In this document: in pieces, positions 1-11,865 of the stretch
Position numbering within the stretch: the first letter of the stretch is position 1
Layout: each line of letters starts with the position of its first letter
NCBI RefSeq assembly: GCF_000002235.5
Contig: NW_022145599.1
Span: 2,859,677-2,923,676, forward strand
DNA: 64,000 bases
Reading direction: 5' to 3'
From: Strongylocentrotus purpuratus
Taxonomy: Eukaryota > Echinodermata > Echinoidea > Camarodonta > Strongylocentrotidae
Notes under the pieces: model-generated
What the model saw: only the letters and a program-made list of their open reading frames with translations
Told to the model about the DNA's origin: nothing
Databases searched by the model: none
Program-made: the position numbers and the translations under genes

Positions 1-2757
1 GATACTTAATTCTAATTCTGTATTACATTCCCTGTACATGTATGTAACCTACAGTACACATGCGTGTAAAGTATGTGTAGGATGTTAGAATAATACATTC
101 TGAATCAATTACTGCATATTTAACACTAAAATTAATACAGATAATATCTGAGAAATTTTAATTGCCATCAGTTGTTTTGATATCTGAAACTGAATGAGCT
201 CTGTGGAAATGACTTCAATAGAAAAACGTGAGATCAATTTGGTATTATTCTTCTAAGGTCTTCACAATCTCATTTACATGTACATGTTTGTGTATTTTTC
301 TAACTTTTATTTAATATCAATTGTCATCAGCCCCAGTGCCCTTTTTTACCAACTATGGCACGTCATCAATGAAACTGGACTTTGCCGTTTTTTCTTCTTC
401 CTCACAGATAGATATTCAAGATTGAATCCCATGAAGGGAACACAGCACCTTGGGTTTCATAACACAATAGATTTGCCCAACCCTGTCACCAAAAGGGCTT
501 GATTTAAAGTTTACCAAAATAACATTTATTTTCTTTCGGTACAAATAGCACGTACCCTTGCATTTATTGTTTGCAGTGCCCATGGCTAGACCAAATTGAA
601 TGGTTTATGACGCAGCGCTTCTTTTACGAGCATGAGGGTTTTACAAATATGTTGGTGTCACTCCTTACATTCTTGCTCGGATAAATTTCTTTTCATTCGT
701 CAAATAAAGAAGAAGTTACTTGTGGAACACACTGTTGGTAGTGGGTTGGGCTACATGTACACGTTGTACATGTATATTAATTAACTAAATTCTGTGAATT
801 AATAAAACATTATTTACTCAAACCCAGCATATTTTACTGCTTTCATTTCAATGCGTTAAATACAGGTGCACTGATAAAAAAATGAAATTGGGTGGAAAAA
901 AAACTAATGAAGGATTCAAGCATTTCAAGGAAAGTCTAAAACAACCTGTGTGAAAATATGGGTCATCACTCAACAGTATTAAAGGAAAGTACAGTGTATG
1001 TCACTTGTACAATGAATCATTGTCTCCACAGATTAAAATACACTGACATCTTTAAGCCTGAATTTCTGACAGGTGGTTTACTGTTCCTGTGCATTTTCTA
1101 ATGAATTTGTTTATATCATTATCATGTTCTTTCAATTCTTACATGTAGCAATTTTTTTTGTAAAAAAGCATGTTAATGATTATATAGGCTTTAAGTTATT
1201 TTGGTACAATACCTACTGGCTGTCAGTCAGTCCATAGAGTATTTTGTACTAACTCAGCACATGTAGAATGCATACCTTCATGTTAGGTTCATAATCAACT
1301 TCCTGTACCATTCATAACATGATGAAGGTGTCCATATATACTCCACAAATGTCTTTGGTTAGTGATCTGTTTCTTCTGGTAATTAGCTTTCAATATAATC
1401 ATAGGATCTTGAATGCTATAATGGAAGCCAATGATAATGCTATGATACATAAACTAGTTTCAGTATCACATACAGACAGAGCAGGTGGGTGGCTCCTAAC
1501 TCCCTCAATCAATTATATTCTCGTCTGTGTGGGGGTAAGTTTTGTGTCGTGAGGTTAACCATTGGTTTTGAATCAGAACTAAAAAGCCTTGAATAATGTG
1601 TGTGCCAATTTGCAAATGTTGTGGCATGATCTCTTCAGGCTGGAAGGATGGAAGGACGAAGATTTGAATACAAAGACAATGGAGCTAGATGTATTGCATA
1701 AGATACGATTAACTACGGAATTATTCATACCCTTATCAAGTTTTGTAAACAAAAAAAATAGTTTGTAAAAAATTGATTTGTCCCAATTTATGTTCCTTTA
1801 GAATGTGACATAACCTCACATCTCAAAACATTCAACAATGGACCTAATCCAACTGGTCCATCTTTCATTCTTGAGTTACGAAAACAAAATCAAATTGAGT
1901 AGTAGTAGTAGTAGTAGGAATAATTCAGTGGTTAACTGGAGATTGTTTCTAATTATTGTATATTTTGTTATTGTATTGTGAGAGGTATCCAACTTTGAAT
2001 ATCAATCTAGTGTGGGAACACGTCTCTCAGATTAATGCTCACTTTAATACAGTGACATGCAACTATTTATTCTAATATAGTATACCCCTCCTTCTCACCA
2101 AACTCATTGGTGATGTCTGTATTTAAGTAGTTCAGAACTAGGAATTATCATCTTTCCAGCTCCTAATGATATGACAAAGGATTACTCAGGGGATTATTTT
2201 TAATATTTTTTGTCCCAGGGGCATCACCGATCTGCTAAGTGTTTTTGGTTTTCATATGGGGGCCCCTTCCCTTCAATGTTTAAGGATGTCTTTGATTTGT
2301 GGCTTGCAGCTCAACGGTGATCAAGGCTTCCCAATCTACCCAACTCAAGTATTGGAGGATTGTGTAGGTATTTATCAGGGAGGCCCTATACCTATAATTT
2401 CCCTTTCCAAGCACAATCATTCTGCAGAATTAACAACAGTATGTATGAAGTCTTAGTGATGATTTTAACATTAACTGTATACTTGCATTTGTTGATAAGT
2501 AATCAAAAGTAATCAATATACATATAAATGTAGAGTTTTAGTCTTGTCAAAGGGACTTGATCATTGAAGATAAATGCCTCACTAAAGGAAACTCAGACTT
2601 CAAATTTCTTGGAGCTAATTTTGTAATACTTTGTCTGCCGATCGCCAGAATGGAGTGAACTCAAAGTACCGGTAAAATGATAAAATGCCCTTCTGTTTCC
2701 TGGCACTGTCAGACTAACCAACGATGTTCTTCATATAAATACAAACTGTGTACAAAC
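1..2757. other. Intronic sequence of the myosin heavy chain gene
   Basis: This lies downstream of myosin coding exon 2 on the minus strand, so it is presumably intron 2. The next myosin exon in vertebrate relatives is very short (about 28 bp) and I could not find it here, so it probably lies beyond the left edge. The stretch is AT-rich with TGTACATG-type palindromes and a short GTA microsatellite near 1898-1918. The small open frames have no family features and look like chance. Confidence 0.6.
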
Positions 2758-2914
2758 CTTGAAGCATGCTCCTGTAGGCAGTGTCTGTGATGGCATAGAC
2801 ATGAGGGGGTACTTCATGACGCTTCTTTCCCTTGTACAGTTCAATGACCTTTTCATGGTAGATGGGTAGCCTCTTGTAGGGGTTAACGACCACGCAGAAC
2901 AGTCCAGAGTAGGT
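2758..2914 (-). CDS. Myosin II heavy chain, coding exon 2 (motor domain)
   Basis: The minus strand reads an uninterrupted 157-bp exon encoding about 52 residues of the myosin head. It begins [19 protein letters not shown] and contains [20 protein letters not shown]. These are hallmark sequences of class II myosins just before the P-loop. The acceptor (CTACAG) lies at 2915-2920 and the donor (GTTTGT) at 2752-2757. The exon starts in phase 0 and ends in phase 1. As I recall, the 157-bp length and these phases match vertebrate non-muscle myosin heavy chain genes. It joins in frame to the exon at 19088-19417, whose last residues (LIY) normally precede TYSG. The ATP-binding loop GESGAGKT and the rest of the roughly 1,950-residue protein are off the left edge. 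Confidence 0.93.
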
Positions 2915-3064
2915 CTGTAGGAGGAGGGGGACGAAGAGGAAGTGGAAAAGAGTGATTAGATCAACTACAATGGAAAACGGAAATAAACTGATAGAAGCCT
3001 TGTTCTAGTTATACCATCACCCCTTCCTTAAGTTACCCCCCCCCCCCCCTCCCCCGCTCCTCTT

Positions 3065-3102
<38 letters not shown>

Positions 3103-4194
3103 CTTCTATCTTTACCATGTTGCACATACAATGTACATGTACTTTATTCTTTTCTTTCATCATCCATCCAGCAATAAAACGGATAAAAGTCATAAAATAT
3201 CTAAATTTCCTGTCTCCTATTTTCTTTCTTGCCTTCTTCGATTCATTCTTATTTACCTAAACATCTTCATTTCCCAACTGTTTCCTTAAATTACATGTAC
3301 ATTCAATCTCTGCTACACACCTCTCTCATCAAACAGTGAACATCAATATTCATAATGGTTTTACCTAGTATTTCATTGCACCCTAAACGTCAATCCTCCA
3401 TGTTGCTATACTTCATCACACCCCCCCCCCCCACCCCCTCCACCCACTCAGCCCCTAACACACACAAAAGGACCAGCAGAATAAATCCTGCTATTCTTCT
3501 CTCAACTGTAGGATCAAGTGGTCAATGACTTTAATACAACCATAACAAAAGGGAAATGGGACGATTATAGTCAGCTTCTGACTGTGGGTTAGACTTAATC
3601 ATTGGAACAAAACTTCACCTTGCACAATGTACCGTCCCCGTCCTAATAATACTCTTACACAATAACACTCAAATATCACCAGGCCAATGATTGTTCCACA
3701 ACCTCAGTCACGTCCACACACAAAAATGAATGAAATAAGCACATTCGGTTTTATATCAGAATCGGCAGTCACGTCACGATAGACTTAGTCATCTCAGAGA
3801 GTCATGGTAATTATTATAATCAGTTGATTCATAACACTGTATGTACAGTATGCCCAAGTCTTTCGCATCATGTACCACTAAGACACTGGACGATACATTG
3901 AACCGTGAGACACTCGCACTGCTTTGCATATGGAACAGTCAATGCAGGGTTCTCAACTTAAAAAGCAAATCTATCTTTGACATTAATTCAAACCTGCATA
4001 GTTTGAAAATTAATAGTCAAAGATAAAATTATTGACTAAGGGCCATTTCTATTGCACAAAGGTTGCATATAATGCATTTGTGTGTGATTTCTAAACTTTG
4101 TTAATTTGGCAAATGAATGAGTTGTAGAGAAGGATAAACATCTTATCACTTTTTTAGACATATTTATAGACCTTCAACTGTAATGTACTTCTGA

Positions 4195-4270
4195 TAATAA
4201 TAATAATAATAATAATAATATATATATCTATAGCGCATTAATTATACAAAATATGTCTCTATGCGCTTTT
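4195..4270. repeat. AAT microsatellite with short palindromic tail (SINE/MITE end)
   Basis: An AAT run is followed by a segment bounded by AGCGCAT and ATGCGCT. The same arrangement of AAT run, TATAGCGCAT and ATGCGCTAA occurs at about 61705-61775, and a related tail lies at 11780-11860. The recurrence argues for a dispersed short element rather than a simple microsatellite. Its family is not identified. Confidence 0.5.
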
Positions 4271-5424
4271 TGTTGTCATTTTTTTTGTCTACACGTTTGT
4301 TTTGTTTTGTTCAGTTTTTCAACTAAAAGTACATGTAGTTGCTACCTGCTAATAATGTAAATAACATGTACATTTCCCTGTATAAATATGACTCCTGCAC
4401 TTGCTTAATGACCTATCTCTCCTTGGAAGATTCTGCAGAAGCTCAGCTGTCGTTCCTTGTTCTCTCCCCTTGCCTACATGTACACACAGACTGGCAACTA
4501 TTTTTTAAAGCAAATTACTGCTCAAATGGCATTAGCAGATTGGTTATGGTTTAACCAAACGCTAGCAAACTCTAAGCAGTTCCCAATCGTGAACGCATTT
4601 GCAGTGTACAGAGCAATTACCGATTTGACCAATATTAGTGTAGCTATAATTACCTCATTGGAGAGATGAAAAATAGACATATTTATTCCTAAACGACCTG
4701 CAATTACTAGCATCATTGACCATAGGGTTATAGCACTGACTCAGATTTAAAGGCTTTAACGACAGAAATTTAAGTTTAAAACTGAGGTGATGGTCCCATA
4801 TTTCAAAATGACACAATGTATTTCTCTCACGCATGTACAGTACATGTACATGTATATGTATACAATACCGCCCAGAAGTTATTGGGCATGTTTTTGCGGG
4901 GCGGGTTTTCCCCGATGGGTATTTCACGATTAAATCACGATAAAATATCGATGAAATACTGATAGAATCACGATAAAAATCACGATAATTTGCACACTAG
5001 TGAATGATTTCCTCTATCGGGGGATGCGTGTAACCCGCCTAATCCCCCGATAGTCTATCGTGTTTCATGGTGCGCGTATTTGCAACTAGTCATGTCCTCT
5101 GCAAGCGCATGTCTTTGCTCATCGCGCGCGCTAAGTCTTGTTATGTATGATTTGTACGCGCAGTTCCGTATGTGTCTTTGTTTACGTCACAATAGAAAGT
5201 ATTCACGAGTAAACATTACACACAGTTAAATACTAGTAAAAGCCGTCGCTAAATCACTGACACTGGGCGCGGATAAGCATCGGGTACTGATGCGGTGGAG
5301 CAACGAGTAGATCTAACTAGTTGCAAAAACTTGCATGATTTGCATTCATTGAAATTATAATTGTGAGCACAATACCTTTCATTTTCACTGCCATATTTTC
5401 TGTTCGCCTACTCCAGATATGCGT

Positions 5425-5467
5425 ATCTCAAAAGTGGTGAATAAATTCAATTCAATTCAATTCAACC
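5425..5467 (+). repeat. ATTCA-repeat tail, probable LINE/SINE 3' end
   Basis: The sequence GGTGAATAAATTCAATTCAA continues as an ATTCA tandem tail. It resembles the short 3'-terminal repeats of CR1/L2-like retroelements, and two related tails occur at about 21125-21156 and 29376-29398. The body upstream is not recognisable. The tail lies inside the 4.7-kb TIR element. Confidence 0.4.
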
Positions 5468-6186
5468 TCCACCAAATAAAATAAAAATATTCCCAAGATC
5501 GTCGCTTCAGAAAACACGCACGCGATCAGATTCTTTCATTTGCCCTATCAGTATCACTGACAAGACTGCCGTAAGAAGGGTCTCCACCCCTAAAAAAGAA
5601 AACGTCCAATCATGGACATTCTTGCCTACTGGTCACGCGTAAAAGTTGCCAGGTGGACTAGTAACCAAGGTTACCAAAACACGCGTAAATAAACATTTTC
5701 AGTCGACGGCATTGGATGATTGATAAATAATAAAATCTGTAAAAATGGCATGGATCAATTACTGTAACTGTCTTCGAGTGTGGATTAGACCAGAGTTGAA
5801 TTAACAGGAAAACATGTAGGAGAGAGAGAGATAATTGAGAGGGAGGTAGTGTTGAGCTGGAGATAGATGAAGATATTATTCGAGAAGGAAAGGAGTTATG
5901 ATCGAGGTCAGGATGGGAAAAAAAACAAATAAAATGGATAATTATCTACTTAACAGGGTTGACTAAATATAAGTAGGCAAGACACCAATACGTTAGTCTA
6001 TTTTCCGTACACCTTTCTACTTCCACTCCTTATTCATCGACACTAGACGAAAACGTTCATGAGTGGAGAAATGTGACAAAGAAGAGGGTGAGAGCATGGA
6101 CCTACGTATTTGGAGAGCAAGAGAGACGAGAGGAAATCCCACTAGTATCTTCACGAGGGGGGGGGGGGGGGGGGGGACTACACGTA

Positions 6187-6221
<35 letters not shown>

Positions 6222-6599
6222 TGTTTGATGGGAGCGCAGGCTAGCGAAATCATACTATAAGGGAGACATTTACGTACATTTACTTTTGAGAAATAAACAG
6301 TAGGATTATGTCTGCCACATGCGTTGAGAGCTGGCTCCCCTCGGCTGACACATCGTAAATAACAAAGATAACATTCAATGACATTTTTAACCGAAGATTG
6401 AAAACTAGGTCATTCACACCTCTTTTTCTTTTTATCATTTATAATTACTTTGTACGATGGCGATGTTAAAAAATAGGATGTTGGAAAGGAAGAAAAAAAG
6501 TTGGATCGTAGATTAAATGACATTGATTTGCAAAACTGGAACGATGAAGTTCATGAAGTTCATGTTTCAATTACAGAATTTTTAAACAGGTAATCGGTT

Positions 6600-6840
6600 T
6601 GGAAGAATATATGTTAAAGTTGGATTTTAGTGATAGAACATCTCTTTATAAATATCGATGTGGTAATAGTAAGCTGCCCTGCCGTCTGCACCTGACCGTC
6701 ACTAAAGTCAGCCTCTAGAAATTGTAGAATTGTGTTCCATATGTGATCTCAAAGTACAAGATGATGCATTTCATTATGTACTCGTATGTCCAGCCTTTGG
6801 CTTTGATTAACATTCGCAATTATTTGTTAAGAGATAGTTA
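6600..6840 (+). pseudogene. LINE C-terminal remnant
   Basis: One frame reads TSLYKYRCGNSKLP. A shifted frame then reads LCSICDLKVQDDAFHYVLVC followed by PAF. This Cys-x2-Cys ... FHY-x3-CP pattern is typical of the zinc-finger-like tail after the reverse transcriptase domain of several non-LTR retrotransposons. The frame is broken by stops and at least one frameshift, so it is a fossil insertion within the TIR element. Similarity was judged by eye only. Confidence 0.5.
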
Positions 6841-6885
6841 GTCAATTTAAGATTAAGAATTAAAACAAACCTTTCAACCTTTTAG

Positions 6886-7160
6886 ATTCATTCATGGTTT
6901 GCTGCTTCGCATTAGAATATGATATAGATTTTATTTTTAAAAGCAGACCCGTATCACTATCATTCGCGAAGTTGTGTTTTATTTTTGTGGACATTTTTAC
7001 AATAATAGCTCCTGTTCTAGTCCCTCTAACGTTTATTCGCGCTAATAATATTTATAATTAATTTGCCTGATGTTGCATTCAATTCATTTATGGTTTGCTG
7101 CTTCGCAATCGGATATAAAATAAATGATAATTTTAAAAGCAAACTTGTATCATTGGCGAC
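6886..7160 (+). repeat. Diverged direct duplication, about 193-bp spacing
   Basis: A segment of about 70 bp containing GGTTTGCTGCTTCGCA, a run of TTTTAAAAGCA and GTATCA occurs at about 6889-6957 and again at about 7082-7155. The two copies differ at many positions. This is an internal duplication within the TIR element. Confidence 0.6.
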
Positions 7161-10100
7161 GCAGGGGGGGGGGGGTGGAGGGGAGAAGAAAAGAAAAGGA
7201 AGGAGGGGAAAAGGAAGAAGAGTAAATCTAAAAATAAAATCAAATAGACAGACGAAACAAGCAGAGAACTTCATCAATCGGAAATTCTAATTTTTTCGCC
7301 AATGAATTGAATGTTTAAATGACAAGAGAGCTTGCGTACATTTCATATTGTGTTTCAAGTGTTTCTGAACAATGGGTTTGGAGTCAAGGTGTCTGGCAGC
7401 ATGTGGTTATCTCAGAAGTTAGTATAAACATATCATGTTCGCGCCGTAAGATCACGTGATCATAGTAGTGATGATTGAACCTTCGAGAGAAAACTATAAG
7501 CGCGTGCATTTTTTTTAATCTTTACCTCATCATCTTTTCTGTTTTTTTATTTCTTTGTTTTACCTTTTCTCGAAATATAAATATGTGTATGTATTCCCTT
7601 CGCTTGTTCCTTATGGTTCAAGGAGAATTACCCCCTTGCACAATCACCCCCCTTTGTTTAATTCCTTGTTTTTCTTGCTATCAATTCGATCAATCATTTT
7701 TTTTTTTTATCCTTATTTCTTACCATATGTAGATCTTTGTTAAGCCGTTATTATTTATTATTACTATTATCATTATTAATCATTCTTCTGGTTTATTCCT
7801 TCGTAAATGTGTTTTAATACTTTATGTTTTTCTTAGATTTCTTTCTATCATTTTATATTTTGTCCTCAATCCTCGTGTATTTCTTTGTTATTTCCTTATG
7901 TATTACATATCCCTGGTATTACTCCAATTTTGATTACGGGAGCTTGCCAACCCAGGTATGTGTACATGTATTTAGCTTGCATGCAAACTGAATGTCATAA
8001 AATGGAGATCGAGATCGAGGGGTTTTCCAATTCCGGGAATCCCTGAGCGCGCGCACTACATATCAAATTTCAACTACTTTGTGGACCACGAGGTACATTG
8101 GCTGATCGAGATCGCGTTGCTTTTGTTTTTGATAATACTGGTTTATGAAAGTGCCGTTTGCGGTCTGTGGCAAAATTTGTAATGTGTAGGGACAGGGTCA
8201 ACCGATTGGTATTATGAATGAATAAAATGAGTATATATTTTTTATTATTTGGAGTTACGGATCCTTTATTTATTCTGTTAATTTTCAATTCTCTATCTCT
8301 CTTAATTATCTTTGTCCGATATATTTCACTCTTCACTCCCTTCCCTCTTTCTTTTCTGTCCCTGTCACGCTAACGGTAACGGTACCCCTCTGCCTCTTCT
8401 CTCCTCTTCCCTTAATTATTCACGCCTTCCTGAAAATCTCACAACATACACATAATTCTTCTAGAAATAACAGCCGCATTTATCCATAAATTCTAAGATT
8501 CTACCCACATATTAGATCTGATATGTACATGTAATGATGAATACTCTCGATTAGACAGAAATAACCGTCTGATATGGGTCATTACTCTTTGATAAATCTA
8601 ACATTTGTCAACATTCCTCATACACAGACGGTGACCCTTACGGCTCGCACGACGGGGGGGGGGGGGGGGGTGAGCCTTTCTTTTCTTCCCGTTTTTCCTT
8701 ATTTAGATCTAATTTTCCGATCAATAAATCGGACATAAGAAAGTATGTATATTTCTTAAAATTCTTACAATTTTAATCAAGTAATTGCAATGGCGAAATT
8801 TAGGCGAATTAGATCACGCGTTTATGAATATCAAAATATCACCGGGTCAAGCCGTGCTGACTCGTACCATACGCACATGTAGGTATCGGACGTCCGGAAA
8901 AAAAGAGCATTCATTAACTCAAATCAAGATCGCTGCACAACAAATAATGTTAACGACAAGTCTTTCCTCGGATTAAACATAAGCGGAATAGCCGTCGATA
9001 TTAGAGACTGAAGCTTTCGGTCTAACTCTTGATATACTCTCGGATCTCCTCTGCCATGATATGAGCTATCCCAAACATTCCTCCCCCCCTCAAATAAAAA
9101 AAAGATGTCGTATCGTGGGAAAGGCCAATTAGACACCTGGTTCTTGGTTTCTGCACTTCTCTCATCGGATAACTTTTCTCTCCGCATGCGCAATCCCAAA
9201 CATTCCCCGTAGCACATTGTCTCGTGTATTTATGCATGGAATGAAAAGAGCATTCATTCACGCTTTTGTGATGTAATAATCAAGTGATTGTGACGTCAGT
9301 GGCAAGCGCGCATCGGTATGTTTGAGGATGCGCAGGCTCAGCAAGCGTATAAATACAGCATGCTGTGCGCAGTTCTATCGTGATAATAACAAACTAAAAG
9401 GAAATATCACGATATGCATCGGGGATTTAGCGAGTTGATCAAGTTGAGGAAAAAAATCATGATAGAGATGAATACAAATCACGATGTTTCTCACGATAAA
9501 AACACGATAAAACCTGTCTACAATCACGCTAACCTCCTATCGTGAAACACGATCCCGCATGCCCAATAACTTCTGGGCGGTATTGTACTCAGTTTAATTT
9601 GGCAAATTATAAAAAAGATTCCACCAAAAAAGATCTGAGAATGGTTTAAATAAAATTAATAACCAGGGCAATACACGTACTGTATGCAGACCACTAGACC
9701 CTACAGCAAAATCCAGCTGAACATGCTCATTAATATGAGCGCAAAGTGCACACTGCGCCTGGTACGAATCTGTAACTCAGCAGTGCAGTGGAGGTTTCTA
9801 ATAACCAACATATATGAGCTATTCTCCAGATTCAGAGGCATGAATGTACCGTATGTGCCGTATGATCATACCTCCGTCTCACTGTAATACACAAGACGAT
9901 GTAAGTTTATTTCAATTAGGTGCATTTCTTCACACATGCTAACGTTTAACACCTCGGTGGGTATCCCCGCCCAAGGGGGGGCCGATCCTTGCCATTTGGA
10001 GGATAACCTTTATTGGATCCCTATCTGTGTCTCTCGGTGGGAGAGAGAAGGAGACACAAGCTGCGCCCTTTCACAGCAATTAGCCCTACCATGCAGGATA

Positions 10101-10217
10101 ATAAAAGTACTTTCACCTGAGACGTCTTGTTATGTTATCCATCTACATGTGTATCTTTCCCTTAGTCTACCTAACCAGGCCGAAATCTACAAGGTATCGG
10201 ATGCTATGCACAGGTAG

Positions 10218-10700
10218 GGTGCGTTTATCGGGTCTTGCCACTAGATAAATACATATCGAACCCCACTATCGAACCCCTTTATCGAACCCCACTATACGAA
10301 TGTGATTTTCGGGATGTCGCGTTTATCGTCTCTTCACGATTCAAAATAAAGACCTTGTCTCTGCGCAGCTGCTTTGCGCTGTTTGACCCGGGAAGCAGAG
10401 AGTTGCTCGGAGGTCAACTAGGGCATAGCACATCACATGGTGCGCACAATTTCGCTGAACCGGAAATTAGCCAGGGAAGGTCAGATTTGTATGTGGGGTT
10501 CAAAACAGCTTTGCGTTTATCATGTCTCAGAATCGTGATTCTGGCTGTATGTCACATTCAAAACACACCTTTTGGAGTCTTTAAATATGCCCATATCTAA
10601 AGACGTTTAAAAAAGGCTTTGCGTTTATCACCTTCAAAATTTGCCTGAAAGACGTTTGAGAAACCTGATTCTAGCCAAAAATTTGGTCGATAAACGCACC
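10218..10700. mobile_element. MITE-like element with 13-bp terminal inverted repeats
   Basis: GGTGCGTTTATCG at 10218-10230 is exactly complementary to CGATAAACGCACC at 10688-10700. The internal 457 bp repeat the phrase GCGTTTATC several more times and contain three tandem ATCGAACCCC units near 10256-10292. No coding capacity is seen. Flanks (GGTAG and AGTAG) hint at, but do not prove, a target duplication. Confidence 0.65.
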
Positions 10701-11749
10701 AGTAGACAGGTAAACGTAATGGTTTTTATAAAGATAAACAAGGCCATACAAAAGAGGAAATTGCTCATGCACAAATATGTACATACAGGAACTACAATTC
10801 GTTTGACAGTCACAGACTAGATTATGACCCCCCCCCCCCTCCTTTTTTTTTCCATCTGATAAAACACAGTACAACTACATGTATTTGTCTTTCATACAGT
10901 TAGAATCGTTCATTAAGAAACATAGAAGGGGTTATGATGATTTTGTACCAAAATAGTCAAAAGCAAGGTTAACATGGGAGTTTCTCTGGGTGAAATTCCA
11001 CAAATTAAAAAGATGAAATTTTGTGTGAATTCAGCACTTTTTGAGGTATGCAATCAAATGCATTCAGGTCTGCATAGTAAGAAACTACATGTAGAATGTA
11101 CTGATTCTGTGCAGAGCTGGCATATCGGCCATGATGTTCAGTTACCTCATACCTGATGGTTAATGCACTACGTTAACAGAGCATGGTTATAGACTAGCAG
11201 TCCATAACCTGGTCTCATATAACCCGGCCTACATGTATAATAATGCGCTGTCAAGTGTTCATCAATCAAGGTATACTTGATGTAAATGTTGTCTTCATGG
11301 ACATTCAACTATGCTTGAGCTTTTGAACAAGAATCGCATGGTGTCGGAATTTCGCACTCATGTTTTACTCATGATATTAAATATTTAAATGATATTCGCA
11401 CTAAACTTTAAGCTGTAATAGGAAACTGTAGTCTATTTCTGTATGGAGTCACTAACTGTATCTCCATTAATTTCTGAATTGTAGTACCGGTACTTCAAAT
11501 CAGGTAGCCCTTCTATATTCTTCTCATTTTCTTTTCTCTCTTCACGGGGTAGTAATCATGTACCTTTCTTATCTGTCTCCTTTGTTATGTGTACAAATTG
11601 TACATACTGCATTTTATCCTACATTCTTCACCCTACCATGAATGTCATAATTAAATACCGCCCAAAAAGGAGAAAATTGCAAGATCCCCTAAAGTATTCA
11701 TGTGGCTTGCCTTTCAACACCACCATAGCTCACTAATAATATTATGTGG

Positions 11750-11865
11750 TTAAAATTCTGGAGAGAGATTAGTGTATTTTGTTTTGTATAGCGCCTTGAG
11801 TAAGTTATTAGATAAGTGCGCTTTATAATTATTTATTATTATTATTATTATTATCATCATCATTA
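11750..11865 (+). repeat. SINE-like 3' tail ending in ATT repeats
   Basis: The motif TATAGCGCCTTGAGTAAG, then GTGCGCTTTATAATTATT and an ATT/ATC run, resembles the 3' end of tRNA-derived SINEs common in marine invertebrates. A related tail occurs at 54880-54915. The 5' limit is not defined. Confidence 0.5.

Larger units (their letters stand above)
4861..9587. mobile_element. 4.7-kb DNA transposon-like element with perfect 30-bp terminal inverted repeats
   Basis: Bases 4861-4890 and 9558-9587 are exact reverse complements; the left end begins TACAATACCGCCCAGAAG. If the terminal TA is the duplicated target, the element proper is CAATACC...GGTATTG flanked by TA. Just inside both ends the motif TCACGATAAAA and variants recur several times (about 4925-5065 and 9380-9550), resembling subterminal transposase-binding repeats. 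No transposase-sized frame exists inside, so it looks non-autonomous. Internally it carries a LINE remnant (about 6600-6840), a diverged direct duplication (6886-7160), a GA microsatellite and G runs. TA duplication would fit Tc1/mariner-like or other TA-targeting families, but the superfamily is undetermined. Confidence 0.8.
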
